Below are positions 63,659 through 64,000 of a DNA stretch of 64,000 nt, in pieces. Source of the stretch: Verrucomicrobiia bacterium (GTDB lineage Bacteria > Verrucomicrobiota > Verrucomicrobiia > Limisphaerales > Pedosphaeraceae); the NCBI GenBank assembly GCA_036268055.1, contig DATAUW010000021.1, positions 21,297-85,296 on the forward strand, in the 5' to 3' direction. Position 1 is the first letter of the stretch. Every line of letters begins with the position of its first letter. Both the position numbers and the translations under genes were made by a program. The notes under the pieces are model-generated. The model was not told the origin of the DNA. It did not search any database and saw only the letters and a list, made by a program, of their open reading frames with translations.

Positions 63659-64000
63659 GTTTTGTGAGGCGGCGGGTTCGGGATTTTTGAAGTGAGAAAG
63701 GGTGTGTCCGGACATCGTTCTGACGGAGTTTTCCCCCCAACTGAAGTTGGGGGTTAATGAGAAGCGTTGGGCGAGTGGGTGAGGGTTGGTTCCAAGAGGA
63801 AAATTCTTTCGTCCCTGCGGGACTTGGTTTGGAACGGATGCAAACCCAGCCATAAATGGCTTGTCATTACCCACATCTTTTTTGGAGATAAATAAGTTAA
63901 GTTGCAAATTATTGTTTGTTAGGTGGATGCGACGATTTTATTTTACACATTGTCCACGTAAAATTGTATGTTCTGGTTGCGAGACAATCCTTTGCGGAAA
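63659..64000. other. Gene-free end of the window
   Basis: 342 bases without a supported gene. It contains a perfect 8-base-pair hairpin CCCCCAAC-TGAA-GTTGGGGG at 63734-63753, 75 bases after the pseudopilin stop. No T tract follows. A long open frame on the minus strand only mirrors the pseudopilin gene. Confidence 0.5.

Noticed and set aside
62687..63907. Minus-strand ORF of 406 residues over the last pseudopilin gene
   Set aside because: Shadow of the pseudopilin gene; contains no domain and lacks a plausible start.

Overview
The window looks like the chromosome of a free-living, Gram-negative, GC-rich bacterium of the Verrucomicrobiota, most like the Pedosphaera/Limisphaerales group (inference from gene style, not from a marker gene). 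The reasons are the many proteins opening with a prepilin-like [18 protein letters not shown] segment, the giant autotransporter-associated strand-repeat and LamG surface proteins with a short C-terminal domain ending in FFRL/FYRV, remnants of YD-repeat (Rhs) proteins, and genes for lipid A (lpxA) and TonB/TolC/RND outer-membrane systems.

Layout. 1-16 kb is mostly housekeeping: moeA (cut by the window edge), a secreted unknown, lpxA, a secreted beta-propeller, an operon J-domain protein > thymidine phosphorylase > radC, a PIN-domain pair, a fatty-acid cluster fabD-fabG-acpP-fabF, a PRC-BON envelope protein and an MscS channel. At 16.1-18 kb lie tRNA-Leu(CAG) and a 1.4-kb ISKra4-type insertion sequence that has split an integrase remnant. 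18-27.7 kb holds a two-component system, a 1361-residue strand-repeat surface protein, a pseudopilin-like protein and a Tat-exported oxidoreductase. 27.8-30.9 kb is a decayed Rhs region in which copies of one short Rhs core fragment alternate with unrelated, partly AT-rich small genes; it is the most unusual stretch of the window. 31-45.4 kb carries a GntR-type regulator facing a LamG protein, a pseudopilin and a tight sialic-acid operon (nanA-like lyase, second DapA-family aldolase, exo-sialidase, NanM-like mutarotase, MFS transporter, SGNH esterase). 45.5-52 kb is a four-gene operon TonB receptor > YfiR > hybrid kinase > REC-kinase. 52.5-60 kb is a NarL-type two-component pair followed by a TolC/HlyD/CusA-type efflux operon. 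60.1-63.7 kb has a second copy of the 18-kb two-component system, again followed by a pseudopilin-like gene.

How it fits together. The sialic-acid operon is a self-contained scavenging route: exo-sialidase frees sialic acid, the mutarotase and MFS carrier take it in, the lyase splits it, and the esterase may remove acetyl groups; the divergent regulator probably controls it. The two paralogous sensor kinases share an unusual extracytoplasmic domain and both lie upstream of surface or pseudopilin genes. Several junctions use ATGA stop/start overlaps, which supports the operon calls. Three places show gene decay readable directly from the sequence: the frameshifted tail of the J-domain gene, the IS-split integrase, and the Rhs fragments.
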